Source of the DNA: DATFYM01 sp035315065
GTDB lineage: Bacteria > Acidobacteriota > Terriglobia > UBA7540
DNA length: 58,929 bases
Direction of reading: 5' to 3'
Assembly (NCBI GenBank): GCA_035315065.1
Contig: DATFYM010000008.1
Span: 1-58,929 of the forward strand
Shown here: piece after piece, positions 24,938-31,915 of the stretch
Layout of the letters: each line of letters begins with the position of its first letter
Position numbering within the stretch: the first letter of the stretch is position 1
Position numbers and translations under genes: made by a program
The notes under the pieces: generated by a model
Told to the model about the DNA's origin: nothing
Databases searched by the model: none
What the model saw: the letters and a program-made list of their open reading frames with translations, nothing else

Positions 24938-25097
24938 ATTTTGGATTTTCGATTTTGGATTTTGGATTGAAGAGAAACGCCCCCTTTGTTCGTTAGCTTT
25001 TGGTGTATACCAGAAACCAAGGCCCTTTCATGCCACGATCTAAGAACCAAGGGCTTTCCCGTCTTCAATCCAAAATCCAAAATCGAAAATCCAAAAT
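24938..25097. repeat. Perfect 35-bp inverted repeat (TTTTGGATTTTCGATTTTGG type)
   Basis: Arms 24938-24972 and 25063-25097 are exact inverse copies over 35 bases, made of words such as TTTGGATTTTGGATT. The 90-bp loop lies between obg and nadD. Single-sided copies of the same word are seen at 21.42 kb and 51.90 kb. Confidence 0.95.
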
Positions 25098-25145
25098 ACC
25101 CCAGGGTCGCTTCCAGTTCCGAGGTAGCGAAGGAAAACCCGATCG

Positions 25146-25844
25146 GTGAAAATTGCGCTTTTTGGCGGCACTTTCGATCCCATCCACAGCGGCCACCTGC
25201 GGGTCGCCGAGGCGGCGGCGAAGGAGTTCGCCCTCGATAAGCTGCTGTTCGTCCCCGCTGCGCACCCGCCTCATAAGCATCGCCTGAAGCTGACTCCTTA
25301 CGCCCACCGCTATGCGATGGTGTCGCTGGCTTGCGCGTCGGACCCTCGGTTTGTGCCCTCGCTGCTCGAAGCTCCCACCCGCGACGCGCGCCCGCAGTAC
25401 TCGGTGGATACTTGTGCGCGGGCCTGTCGCGGCCTGGGCCCCAGGGACCGGCTCTATTTTCTCATCGGCATGGACGCGCTGCTCGACCTTCCTCATTGGA
25501 AGCACTACCGGCGCCTCCTGGATCTGGTGAACCTCATTGTGGTATCGCGTCCCGGTTTCAACGCCGCCGACATCTGGAAGATCCTCCCGGAAGACATCGT
25601 TCCCGCGGGGCGTCGGGATCCGGAACCGAAGTCGATCCGGCTGCGATCAACCACGTTGTACATTCTTCGCGATGTCGACGTATCAGCCGCGTCGCACCGG
25701 ATTCGCGCGGCGATTCAGAACGGAGGGAGGGGGGCCGGCGGAAACGGACGCGAACTCACTGGTTTTGTGCCGCCGCTTGTGGAAGAATACATACGGAAGG
25801 AGGGCTTATACCGGTCAGTCAAGAAGAGAATAGCCCCACGCTGA
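25146..25844 (+). CDS. nadD: Nicotinate-nucleotide adenylyltransferase
   Basis: 232 residues, GTG start. GGTFDPIHSGH at 7-17 is the nucleotidyltransferase HxGH signature. YFLIGMDALLDLPHWK and the C-terminal VSAASHRIRAAI (variant of ISSTxIR) follow. Converts NaMN to deamido-NAD in NAD synthesis. A Gly-rich insertion (NGGRGAGGNG) lies near residue 200. rsfS follows at once, as in many bacteria. Confidence 0.96.
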   Translation: MKIALFGGTFDPIHSGHLRVAEAAAKEFALDKLLFVPAAHPPHKHRLKLTPYAHRYAMVSLACASDPRFVPSLLEAPTRDARPQYSVDTCARACRGLGPRDRLYFLIGMDALLDLPHWKHYRRLLDLVNLIVVSRPGFNAADIWKILPEDIVPAGRRDPEPKSIRLRSTTLYILRDVDVSAASHRIRAAIQNGGRGAGGNGRELTGFVPPLVEEYIRKEGLYRSVKKRIAPR

Positions 25845-25852
25845 CGCCGCGC

Positions 25853-26185
25853 TTGCGAGAGGTGGTCCGCGCCGCTCAAGGCCGCAAAGCGGTCGACCTG
25901 GATGTGCTCGACCTGAAGGACGTCTGCTCCTTCACCGACTTCTTCGTGATCTGCAGCGGAACGTCGACACGCCACATTCAGGCGATCGCCGAGGCCATCC
26001 GCGAGGAGTTGGAGAAATCCGGCATCTCTCCGGCTCATGTTGAGGGCCGCCACGAGGCCGAGTGGGTACTGCTCGACTATCTTGATTTCGTGGTTCATAT
26101 TTTTTCCCAGCGCACCCGGCAGTTCTATGATCTGGAGCGGCTGTGGAAGAAGGCGGTGAAGATTCCGGTGGATGCGGAATTATGA
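25853..26185 (+). CDS. rsfS: Ribosomal silencing factor RsfS
   Basis: 110 residues if started at TTG 25853. GTG 25862 and, upstream within nadD, CTG 25841 are other possible starts, because no ATG is present in this part of the frame. LDVLDLKDVCSFTDFFVICSGTSTRHIQAIAEAI and GRHEAEWVLLDYLDFVVHIF are the RsfS/DUF143 core, which binds L14 and blocks subunit joining in starvation. Confidence 0.95.
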   Translation: MREVVRAAQGRKAVDLDVLDLKDVCSFTDFFVICSGTSTRHIQAIAEAIREELEKSGISPAHVEGRHEAEWVLLDYLDFVVHIFSQRTRQFYDLERLWKKAVKIPVDAEL

Positions 26186-26262
26186 ATGTTGAATTATGAA
26201 TGATGAAATCGAAAGGGTTTTTCTTTTTTTCAGCATTCATAATTCAGCATTCATCATTGTCC
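26172..26262. repeat. Word-repeat hairpin (GAATTATGAATGTTG type)
   Basis: GAATTATGAATGTTGAATTATG on the left, CATTCATAATTCAGCATTCATC on the right, separated by a T-rich loop. The left arm begins in the rsfS 3' end. A related half copy is at the extreme right of the window. Confidence 0.85.
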
Positions 26263-26266
26263 TGTG

Positions 26267-26740
26267 ATGCGTATCCGCGTGATCTGGGAAGGCAAGACCA
26301 AGGATGCCCATCTGCGGGCGTTGCAGGCAGACTACCAGGCCCGTATTGCCCGCTTAGGTGAGTTGGTGGTTGAGCAGTTGGCGCCGTTACGGGGGCAAGG
26401 CCACGCCAGCGGGAAGGCTTCATCAAGCGAGCGCAGGTTGCTGGACCGTTTGAAGGAAAGAGCCGGCGAAGGCTACACCGTGCTGTTGGATAGTCACGGC
26501 CGCGAGTGGACTTCCCAGGAATTTGGCGAGTGGCTGGGCCAGCGCGCACTGCATGGAACACGCGAGCTGGTTTTTGTGGTGGGTGGACCCGAAGGTTTCT
26601 CCTCGGCCTTCCGAGAGGAGGCGGACCTGCTGCTGTCGCTCTCGCGCTTGACTCTGACTCACGACTGGGCACGCACGTTGCTTCTGGAGCAGATTTACCG
26701 GGGGTTTACCATGCTGCGCGGGTATCCGTACCCGCGATAG
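26267..26740 (+). CDS. rlmH: 23S rRNA pseudouridine-1915 N3-methyltransferase RlmH
   Basis: 157 residues from ATG 26267. SPOUT-fold methyltransferase acting on helix 69 of 23S rRNA. LLDSHGREWTSQEFGEWL, VFVVGGPEGFS (SAM-binding knot), and the C-terminal LSRLTLTHDWARTLLLEQIYRGFTMLRGYPYPR are canonical. Forms a typical nadD-rsfS-rlmH cluster. Confidence 0.97.
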   Translation: MRIRVIWEGKTKDAHLRALQADYQARIARLGELVVEQLAPLRGQGHASGKASSSERRLLDRLKERAGEGYTVLLDSHGREWTSQEFGEWLGQRALHGTRELVFVVGGPEGFSSAFREEADLLLSLSRLTLTHDWARTLLLEQIYRGFTMLRGYPYPR

Positions 26741-26754
26741 GCGTGTTAGCGTTT

Positions 26755-26885
26755 GACGATTGAAAGCGAAGAAGACAATCCACAGATTTCGCAGATTGCT
26801 CAAATTGATCTCAAGAAGCCTGGGGCGCTGGGTAGTCTGTGAAATCTGCGTAATCTGTGGATTCTCTTCTTGTCTTGCTGATTGC
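26755..26885. repeat. Word-repeat hairpin (CACAGATTTCGCAGATT type), second copy
   Basis: AATCCACAGATTTCGCAGATT (26779-26799) and GTGAAATCTGCGTAATCTG... (26838-26862) repeat the inner arms of the 23.7 kb element almost exactly, with a different loop. Confidence 0.88.
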
Positions 26886-26914
26886 TGAGGGCTGATGGCT
26901 TCTGCGAGGTGGGC

Positions 26915-27454
26915 TTGCCTGAAAGCAGAAAAGGACTGATTATTGTCCACACCGGGCCGGGCAAAGGGAAGACGACGGCAGCCCTGGGTCTGGCGATGCG
27001 GGCGGTGGGACAGGGGCTCAAGGTCCTGATGGTCCAGTTCATTAAAGGCTCCTGGTCCTATGGGGAACTGGATGCGGCGAAAATGCTGGGCGAGGATCAC
27101 TTCCAGATTTTGCCGATGGGACGCGGATTCGTGAAAGTGGGCGTGGAAAAGCCCGACCCCGAGGACGTTCGGCTGGTGGAAGAAGCGTGGCAGTTCGCGA
27201 AGGAGAAAATTCAGAGTGGCGAATACGGCTTGGTGATTCTCGACGAGATCAACTACGCCATCAGTTACCGAATGCTCGACCCCGAGCCGGTGGTGGAAGC
27301 TCTGAAGCACAGGCCGGAGATGGTTCACGTGGTCCTGACGGGCCGCAACGCCCACCCGTCGATCGTCGAGGTCGCCGACTTGGTGACGGAGATGCGCGAT
27401 ATCAAGCATCCGTACCAGAAGGGAATCATGGCCCAAAGGGGCATAGAATATTGA
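26915..27454 (+). CDS. Cob(I)yrinic acid a,c-diamide adenosyltransferase (CobO/BtuR type)
   Basis: 179 residues from TTG 26915, six bases after GAGG; GTG 26909 is the other option. P-loop HTGPGKGKTTAALG at about 12-25, MVQFIKGSWSYGEL, LVILDEINYAISY, and VLTGRNAHPSIVEVADLVTEM. Attaches the 5'-deoxyadenosyl group of B12 coenzymes. No other B12 synthesis genes are in the window, so it may serve salvage. The name cobO or btuR cannot be decided from sequence alone. Confidence 0.93.
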   Translation: MPESRKGLIIVHTGPGKGKTTAALGLAMRAVGQGLKVLMVQFIKGSWSYGELDAAKMLGEDHFQILPMGRGFVKVGVEKPDPEDVRLVEEAWQFAKEKIQSGEYGLVILDEINYAISYRMLDPEPVVEALKHRPEMVHVVLTGRNAHPSIVEVADLVTEMRDIKHPYQKGIMAQRGIEY

Positions 27455-27627
27455 AGAATTGAGTCATTGAGCCATTGAGTCATTGAGCCATTGAAGAAAG
27501 GGATGAAGAAGAGAAAACGACCCTTTCTTCGCAGAGTCGCTTCGTTGAATGGCCCAAAACACAAAATCGCTCGATGCGCCGATTCTTCAATGACTCAATG
27601 ACCCAATGGCTCAATGACTCAATTCTT
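27454..27627. repeat. 43-bp inverted repeat (ATTGAGTCATTGAGCC type)
   Basis: Arms 27454-27496 and 27585-27627 are inverse copies matching at 41 of 43 positions, built from tandem TTGAGTCATTGAGCCA words. The right arm ends two bases before the accD ATG, so accD's ribosome binding site would lie in the stem. Confidence 0.95.
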
Positions 27628-27629
27628 CT

Positions 27630-28481
27630 ATGGCCTGGTTCAACAAAGACAAAAAGCCGCTAAAGCCGCACGGAGAGACGCACGTTCAGACCGAGGGCTT
27701 GTGGGTGAAGTGTGACGGCTGCAAGCAGATCCTCTGGAAGAGAGACTTGGAATCGAACCTGCTATGCTGTCCGAAGTGCGGCTATCACTTCAAGTTGGGG
27801 GCTCGGCCGCGCCTGGAGATGTTCTTCGACGACGGCAAGTTCACCGAGCATGATTCGGCCCTGGCTTCCAACGACCCTTTGAAGTTCAAGGACACCAAGA
27901 GCTACAGCGAGCGGCTCCATAAAGCCGCTAAGGCCACCGGACTCAAGGACGCGCTTCTAACCGGCGAAGGCCGTTTGAGCGGCCGACACGTGATCATCTC
28001 CGCCATGGAATTCCAGTTCATCGGCGGCAGCATGGGTGCGGTGGTGGGCGAAATGATCACCAGGGCCATCGACCGGGCGATCGCCCAGCGCGTCCCTCTG
28101 ATCGTAGTCTCCTGCTCGGGCGGCGCGCGCATGATGGAGGGCGCTATCAGTCTCATGCAGTTGGCCAAGATCAGCGCCGGCTTGGCGCGGCTCGACGAAG
28201 TGAGGGCGCCCTACATCTCGGTGCTCACCAACCCGACCACCGGGGGTGTCACTGCCAGCTACGCCATGCTGGGCGACTTGAACATCGCCGAACCGGGGGC
28301 GCTGATTGGCTTCGCCGGGCCACGCGTGATCGAGCAGACTATCCATAAGAAGCTACCCGAGGGTTTTCAGACCTCGGAGTTCCTGCTGACCCACGGCATG
28401 CTGGACGCGATCGTGCCGCGCCCGGAGTTAAAGGATTACCTGGCTCGGGTGCTGGGATTTCTCGTGCACGATAAGAATTGA
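27630..28481 (+). CDS. accD: Acetyl-CoA carboxylase carboxyltransferase subunit beta
   Basis: 283 residues. Zinc ribbon with C28/C31 and C47/C50, then the crotonase-fold domain: SCSGGARMMEGAISLMQL, NPTTGGVTASYAMLGD, IGFAGPRVIEQTI. Acts with AccA in fatty-acid synthesis. folC follows, the common accD-folC order. No good Shine-Dalgarno is visible, because the bases before the ATG are the arm of a word repeat (CAATTCTTCT). Confidence 0.98.
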   Translation: MAWFNKDKKPLKPHGETHVQTEGLWVKCDGCKQILWKRDLESNLLCCPKCGYHFKLGARPRLEMFFDDGKFTEHDSALASNDPLKFKDTKSYSERLHKAAKATGLKDALLTGEGRLSGRHVIISAMEFQFIGGSMGAVVGEMITRAIDRAIAQRVPLIVVSCSGGARMMEGAISLMQLAKISAGLARLDEVRAPYISVLTNPTTGGVTASYAMLGDLNIAEPGALIGFAGPRVIEQTIHKKLPEGFQTSEFLLTHGMLDAIVPRPELKDYLARVLGFLVHDKN

Positions 28482-28689
28482 CGATTGGAAGACAAGCAGA
28501 AGAGGAAGACAGAAGACAGAAGTCAGGAGTCAGAAGGAAGAGGGGACATTAGCCATTGACGACTACCGATTAGGGGAGGGGGGACCGACTTTACGGGCCT
28601 GTTCCTCTTCCAATCGTCAATCGAAAATCGCCAATTCTTCCTTGTTTTCATTCTGACTCCTGACTTCTGTCTTCTGTCTTCCTCTTCTG
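28473..28689. repeat. Nested hairpin with perfect 39-bp arms (CAGAAGACAGAAGTCAGG type)
   Basis: Arms 28497-28535 and 28651-28689 are exact inverse copies over 39 bases. Inside and outside lie GAATTGACGATTGGAAG and CCAATCGTCAATCG words, so two word families are nested. The element fills the whole accD-folC gap. Confidence 0.95.
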
Positions 28690-28696
28690 ATCCAGA

Positions 28697-30040
28697 ATGA
28701 ACTACTCTGACTCACTCACCTATCTCACCGATCTTGGCCACGAGTTGCGCGGCGTCAAGTTTGACCTGCGCGCCATTGAAACCATCCTGGCCGAACTTGG
28801 CCGCCCGCATCAGAAGTACCCGACCGCCATCGTGGCGGGCACCAATGGCAAGGGCTCCACATCTGCCATACTGGCTCGCATTCTCCAGTGCGCGGGATAC
28901 CGGGTCGGCCTTTACACCTCGCCCCATTTGATCAAGGTCAACGAACGGATTCGCGTCGACGGCCGGGAAATCCCGGACGACGATTTTGCCCATTGCTTCA
29001 CCGAGGTCTGCGAGGCGGTTGAGAGGCTGGAGAAGCGCAAGGCTCTGGAACTGCGCCCCAGCTTCTTTGAGCACCTCACGGCCAGCGCTTTCCAGTACTT
29101 TGCCCGCACGCCGGTGGATTTTGCGGTGCTCGAGGTCGGCATGGGCGGCCGGCTGGACGCAACCAACGTCACCGAGCCGCGCGTGGCCGTGATCACGAAC
29201 GTCGAACTCGACCACATGGAATTCCTCGGAACCACCCACGCTGCGATCGCGGGAGAAAAGGCCGGAGTCATGAAGCCACATCGCCCCGCAATCTCGGGCT
29301 GTGAAAATCCCGACGCGGTGGAGGTGCTGCGGCGGCAGGCGGCGGAACTCGGCGCTGCGTTAATCGAGCTCTCGCACTTCACGTTCATCTCCGACGTGCA
29401 GGGACGCGACGGCCGCTACCGTTTTGACTTAGCGGTGAACGGCGACTGCTACGCCGGCCTTTCCCCCTCGCTTCCGGGTAAGTTTCAGGTGCGGAATGCG
29501 GCGGCGGCGGTCTGCGCCGCCTGGCGATTGGCCCAAGACGGCTGGCGAATCCCGCGCTCTGCCATCGTGGAAGGGGTCCGCCGGGCCCGTTGGGAGGGAC
29601 GGCTTGAGACGATTCTCGATCGCCCGCTCGTAGTGGTGGACGGCGCGCATAATCCTGCGGCCGCGCGCGAAGTGGCAGCTTTCGCACGCGAAAACTGGGC
29701 CGGCAGGCGCTTACGACTGGTCTATGCCTCGATGCGCGACAAGGCCATCGAAGAAATCAGTCAGATCCTGTTTCCTCTGGCCGAGGAGGTTTACCTGACG
29801 CGGCCGGAAGTGGCGCGAGCGGCAACAGGGGAGCAGATTCTCGCGGTGACAGGCGTCCGGCCGCAGCGGGTGGTGATCGAACCCGACCCGGTGCGGGCGA
29901 TCGAAGCTGCTCGGCGGGCCAGCGCGCCCGGCGACGTCGTCCTGGCGTGTGGTTCGCTGTTCCTGGTGGGAGCTCTCAAGAAGGCGCTGCTCGAAGGGAG
30001 GATCCCTTTGCGCGCCGCTGCCCAACTCGCCGGGGTGTAG
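28697..30040 (+). CDS. folC: Bifunctional folylpolyglutamate/dihydrofolate synthase
   Basis: 447 residues. Mur-ligase-like. ATP loop GTNGKGS at 48-54, SPHLIKVNERIRVDG, LEVGMGGRLDATN, and DGAHNPAA in the C-terminal domain. Adds glutamate to folates. Start ATG 28697 lies 7 bp after a hairpin arm; no strong ribosome binding site is visible. Confidence 0.97.
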   Translation: MNYSDSLTYLTDLGHELRGVKFDLRAIETILAELGRPHQKYPTAIVAGTNGKGSTSAILARILQCAGYRVGLYTSPHLIKVNERIRVDGREIPDDDFAHCFTEVCEAVERLEKRKALELRPSFFEHLTASAFQYFARTPVDFAVLEVGMGGRLDATNVTEPRVAVITNVELDHMEFLGTTHAAIAGEKAGVMKPHRPAISGCENPDAVEVLRRQAAELGAALIELSHFTFISDVQGRDGRYRFDLAVNGDCYAGLSPSLPGKFQVRNAAAAVCAAWRLAQDGWRIPRSAIVEGVRRARWEGRLETILDRPLVVVDGAHNPAAAREVAAFARENWAGRRLRLVYASMRDKAIEEISQILFPLAEEVYLTRPEVARAATGEQILAVTGVRPQRVVIEPDPVRAIEAARRASAPGDVVLACGSLFLVGALKKALLEGRIPLRAAAQLAGV

Positions 30041-30180
30041 GAATTGATCATCGAGTCACTGAGCCATTGAAGGAAACGTCGGTATGGGCGTAGCGAGGTT
30101 TCGTTCAATGACTCAATGACCCGATGGCTGAATTCTTCTCAATGGCTCAATCGCTCAATGACCCAATGGCTCAATCTTCC
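30041..30180. repeat. Word-repeat hairpin (CACTGAGCCATTGAAGG type)
   Basis: ATCGAGTCACTGAGCCATTGAAGG on the left; TCAATGACTCAATGACCCG and CTCAATGGCTCAATCGCTC words on the right. The right arm contains several ATG codons in frame with plsC-like coding, which blurs that gene's start. Confidence 0.8.
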
Positions 30181-30927
30181 CATGAGGGCTTCGCCTATTA
30201 CCTCAGCTACCTGCGCTCGCTGGTTTTCACCAACCTGCTGATTTATCTCTACACCATGGTGTGCGGAACATTCTCCGTCATGGGCTCGTTCTTTGACAGC
30301 CAAGGGCGCTGGCAGCACTTCTGGGCCCGCACCTGGTCGTGGCTGATCCTGAAATCCAGTGGGATTCGGGTGCGCGTGGAAGGCCTGGAAAACGCGAGGC
30401 TGAACGAGACCGCCATCTATTGCGTCAACCATCCCAGCGCCATGGATATCCCGATCCTTTTCGTGAATCTGCCCGTGCAGTTCCGGTTCGTGGCCAAGCG
30501 GGAGCTATTCAGTTGGCCGTTCCTTGGCTGGCATTTGCGGAGGTCGGGACATATTGCGGTGGACCGTGGCCGTCCGCGCGGGGCGATGAAAAGCTTCGAC
30601 GACGCGGCGAAGAAAATTCGATCGGGTGTCTCGGTGGTGATGTTTCCCGAGGGCACGCGCAGCCGAACCGGCGACCTGCTGCCCTTCCACGCCGGCACTT
30701 TCCATCTCGCGATCCTCTCCGGAGTGCCCGTGGTGCCGATCACGCTGAACGGCACCCGCTACGTCCACAAGCCGGACGGTTATCACGTGCGCGCCGGGCA
30801 AACGGAAATGATCGTCCACCCGGCCATCCCCACCGCCGGGCTGACCAAGGACGATGTGTACAAGCTTTCCGCCCAGGTGCGCGAGCAGATCGTTTCCCGG
30901 ATGAGGCCGCTTGCGGGTCGGGAGTAA
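30166..30927 (+). CDS. 1-acyl-sn-glycerol-3-phosphate acyltransferase (PlsC-like)
   Basis: 253 residues if started at ATG 30166. ATGs at 30124 and 30142 are also in frame but lie in the word repeat. Membrane segment about 18-40 (SLVFTNLLIYLYTMVCGTF). Acyltransferase motif I is NHPSAMD (NHxxxxD), motif II region FVAKRELFSWPFLGWHLRRSG, motif III FPEGTRSR, motif IV VPVVPITLNG. Makes phosphatidate for phospholipids. Confidence 0.93.
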   Translation: MAQSSHEGFAYYLSYLRSLVFTNLLIYLYTMVCGTFSVMGSFFDSQGRWQHFWARTWSWLILKSSGIRVRVEGLENARLNETAIYCVNHPSAMDIPILFVNLPVQFRFVAKRELFSWPFLGWHLRRSGHIAVDRGRPRGAMKSFDDAAKKIRSGVSVVMFPEGTRSRTGDLLPFHAGTFHLAILSGVPVVPITLNGTRYVHKPDGYHVRAGQTEMIVHPAIPTAGLTKDDVYKLSAQVREQIVSRMRPLAGRE

Positions 30928-30939
30928 GAGCGAGATGAC

Positions 30940-31000
30940 AGCAGCCAGCCATCAGCGGTCAGCCGAAAACGCAAAGAGGCGCGACAAAAAAGTGGTAGCT
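30940..31000. repeat. Short word repeat (CAGCCATCAGCGGTCAGCC type)
   Basis: One-sided copy of the CAGCCATCAGC word also present at 6.23 kb, in the gap between the PlsC-like gene and the toxin gene. Confidence 0.55.
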
Positions 31001-31029
31001 GCGGCTTCTTCGGCGGGCCGCAATCCGTG

Positions 31030-31293
31030 TCAGGACTCGTAGACCTCTCTGCGGTGAGCGACGCGGGTAATGCTCACGCGTCTGGCAGCGTCATCAATGG
31101 GTACAAAACGCGCCAGTCGCCCACGCGGATGCGCCAGTGGTCCTTGTACCCCCCTGAGCTTCTTGCATCCTGGCGGGCGTGGGTTCTCGGCGAGCACCAC
31201 AATCTTGCGGTCGATCCGGGCAAATAGCGCATCGTCCAGCGCGTCCAGTTCCTTCGCGGCAGAGGGCTTTATTTCGAGGCAGTATTTAGCCAC
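31030..31293 (-). CDS. RelE/ParE-family toxin with a compensated double frameshift
   Basis: 87-residue open frame. The start (CLEIKPSAAKELDALD) and end (DDAARRVSITRVAHRREVYES) are RelE-like. Between them the frame reads VQGPLAHPRGRLARFV, but the next frame over reads YKDHWRIRVGDWRVLY, the conserved RelE core. One extra base in a G6 run (31149-31154) and one missing base at the CCC near 31099-31101 would explain both shifts. As written the toxin core is destroyed. Either a neutralised toxin or two homopolymer sequencing errors. Confidence 0.85.
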   Translation of the reverse strand: MAKYCLEIKPSAAKELDALDDALFARIDRKIVVLAENPRPPGCKKLRGVQGPLAHPRGRLARFVPIDDAARRVSITRVAHRREVYES

Positions 31294-31477
31294 GCTGATG
31301 ATTGTCCCTCAATCGCTTGGCCCTGTATTCCTCGTACGGAATGCCCTTTTCCTTGCGGCGCGACTCGGAAACGAGGCCATCCCAGAAGTCCTCCCAAATG
31401 GCCTTGTGCCTCTTGAGGTCGATAAGCACCGCCGTCTTGCGACCCTTCTCGTCCGTTATGAACTGGATTCCGGTCAT
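31286..31477 (-). CDS. Antitoxin of the RelE-like pair (Phd/YefM-like)
   Basis: 63 residues from ATG 31477. MTGIQFITDEKGRKTAVLIDLKRHKAIWEDF resembles the N-terminal fold of prevent-host-death antitoxins. The basic C-terminus (ESRRKEKGIPYEEYRAKRLRDNH) would wrap the toxin. It overlaps the toxin start by 8 bp, a usual antitoxin-first arrangement. The long upstream in-frame extension has no family support. Confidence 0.85.
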   Translation of the reverse strand: MTGIQFITDEKGRKTAVLIDLKRHKAIWEDFWDGLVSESRRKEKGIPYEEYRAKRLRDNHQRG

Positions 31478-31680
31478 GGTTCTATCGTACCTGCAAAAAT
31501 GCCACACGGCCACCCCAACGCGTGGTGGTACGGTATGAACCATGTTGATAGCCGTCCGCCGCCCCGCTACACTGGTTCTAGCAAACACGAGTACGAGGCG
31601 GACCTGCACGCGAGGATTCCAGCGGAGCTGCTGGGTCCGCGGCTTTTCCTCTTCAAATTCTCCTGACTCATTTTTCTTCC

Positions 31681-31709
31681 TTGACAAATCTAGTACCTCT
31701 CTCTATACT
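31681..31709 (+). promoter_or_regulatory. Near-consensus sigma70 promoter
   Basis: TTGACA (31681-31686), 17-base spacer, TATACT (31704-31709). The transcript would begin near 31716 and cover the small ORF at 31770 and then the FHA-cyclase gene. Confidence 0.8.
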
Positions 31710-31769
31710 TAATATGTCGGTCAGCTAGCCGAGTGGCCCACGACGATGCGCCAGGGTGACAGGAAGCTT

Positions 31770-31868
31770 ATGGCTTCTTCCAAGTCCGCGAATCCTTCCG
31801 CCGCCAGGCTGGCGGCCAATCGCCGTAACGCGCTCAAATCCACCGGACCGCCCCCAATCGGAAGCTGA
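31770..31868 (+). CDS. Small ORF, truncated member of the NRxNAxKSTGP family
   Basis: 32 residues (MASSKSANPSAARLAANRRN... ending ALKSTGPPPIGS). AGGA lies six bases before ATG 31770; ATG 31746 is also in frame. RLAANRRNALKSTGP is the start of a family of longer proteins often seen in Acidobacteria and Planctomycetes, where R-T-P-E-G-K and a helical region follow. Here the frame runs into a word repeat (GCTGACGGCTGAAAGC) that supplies the stop, so the repeat seems to have cut the gene. Probably a remnant, though a strong promoter still drives it. Confidence 0.6.
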   Translation: MASSKSANPSAARLAANRRNALKSTGPPPIGS

Positions 31869-31912
31869 CGGCTGAAAGCTGAGCGCTGAGAACTGAGTAC
31901 TGAGAACTGCTA
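31863..31912. repeat. Word repeat (GCTGAAAGCTGAGCGCTGAG type)
   Basis: Tandem AGCTGACGGCTGAAAGCTGA then GAACTGAGTACTGAGAACTG words, ending at the start of the FHA-cyclase gene. Confidence 0.75.
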
Positions 31913-31915
31913 GGA

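Noticed and set aside
28473..28689. Hairpin as an intrinsic terminator between accD and folC.
   Set aside because: No T run follows either arm, and the stems are far longer than terminator stems, so termination is not supported.
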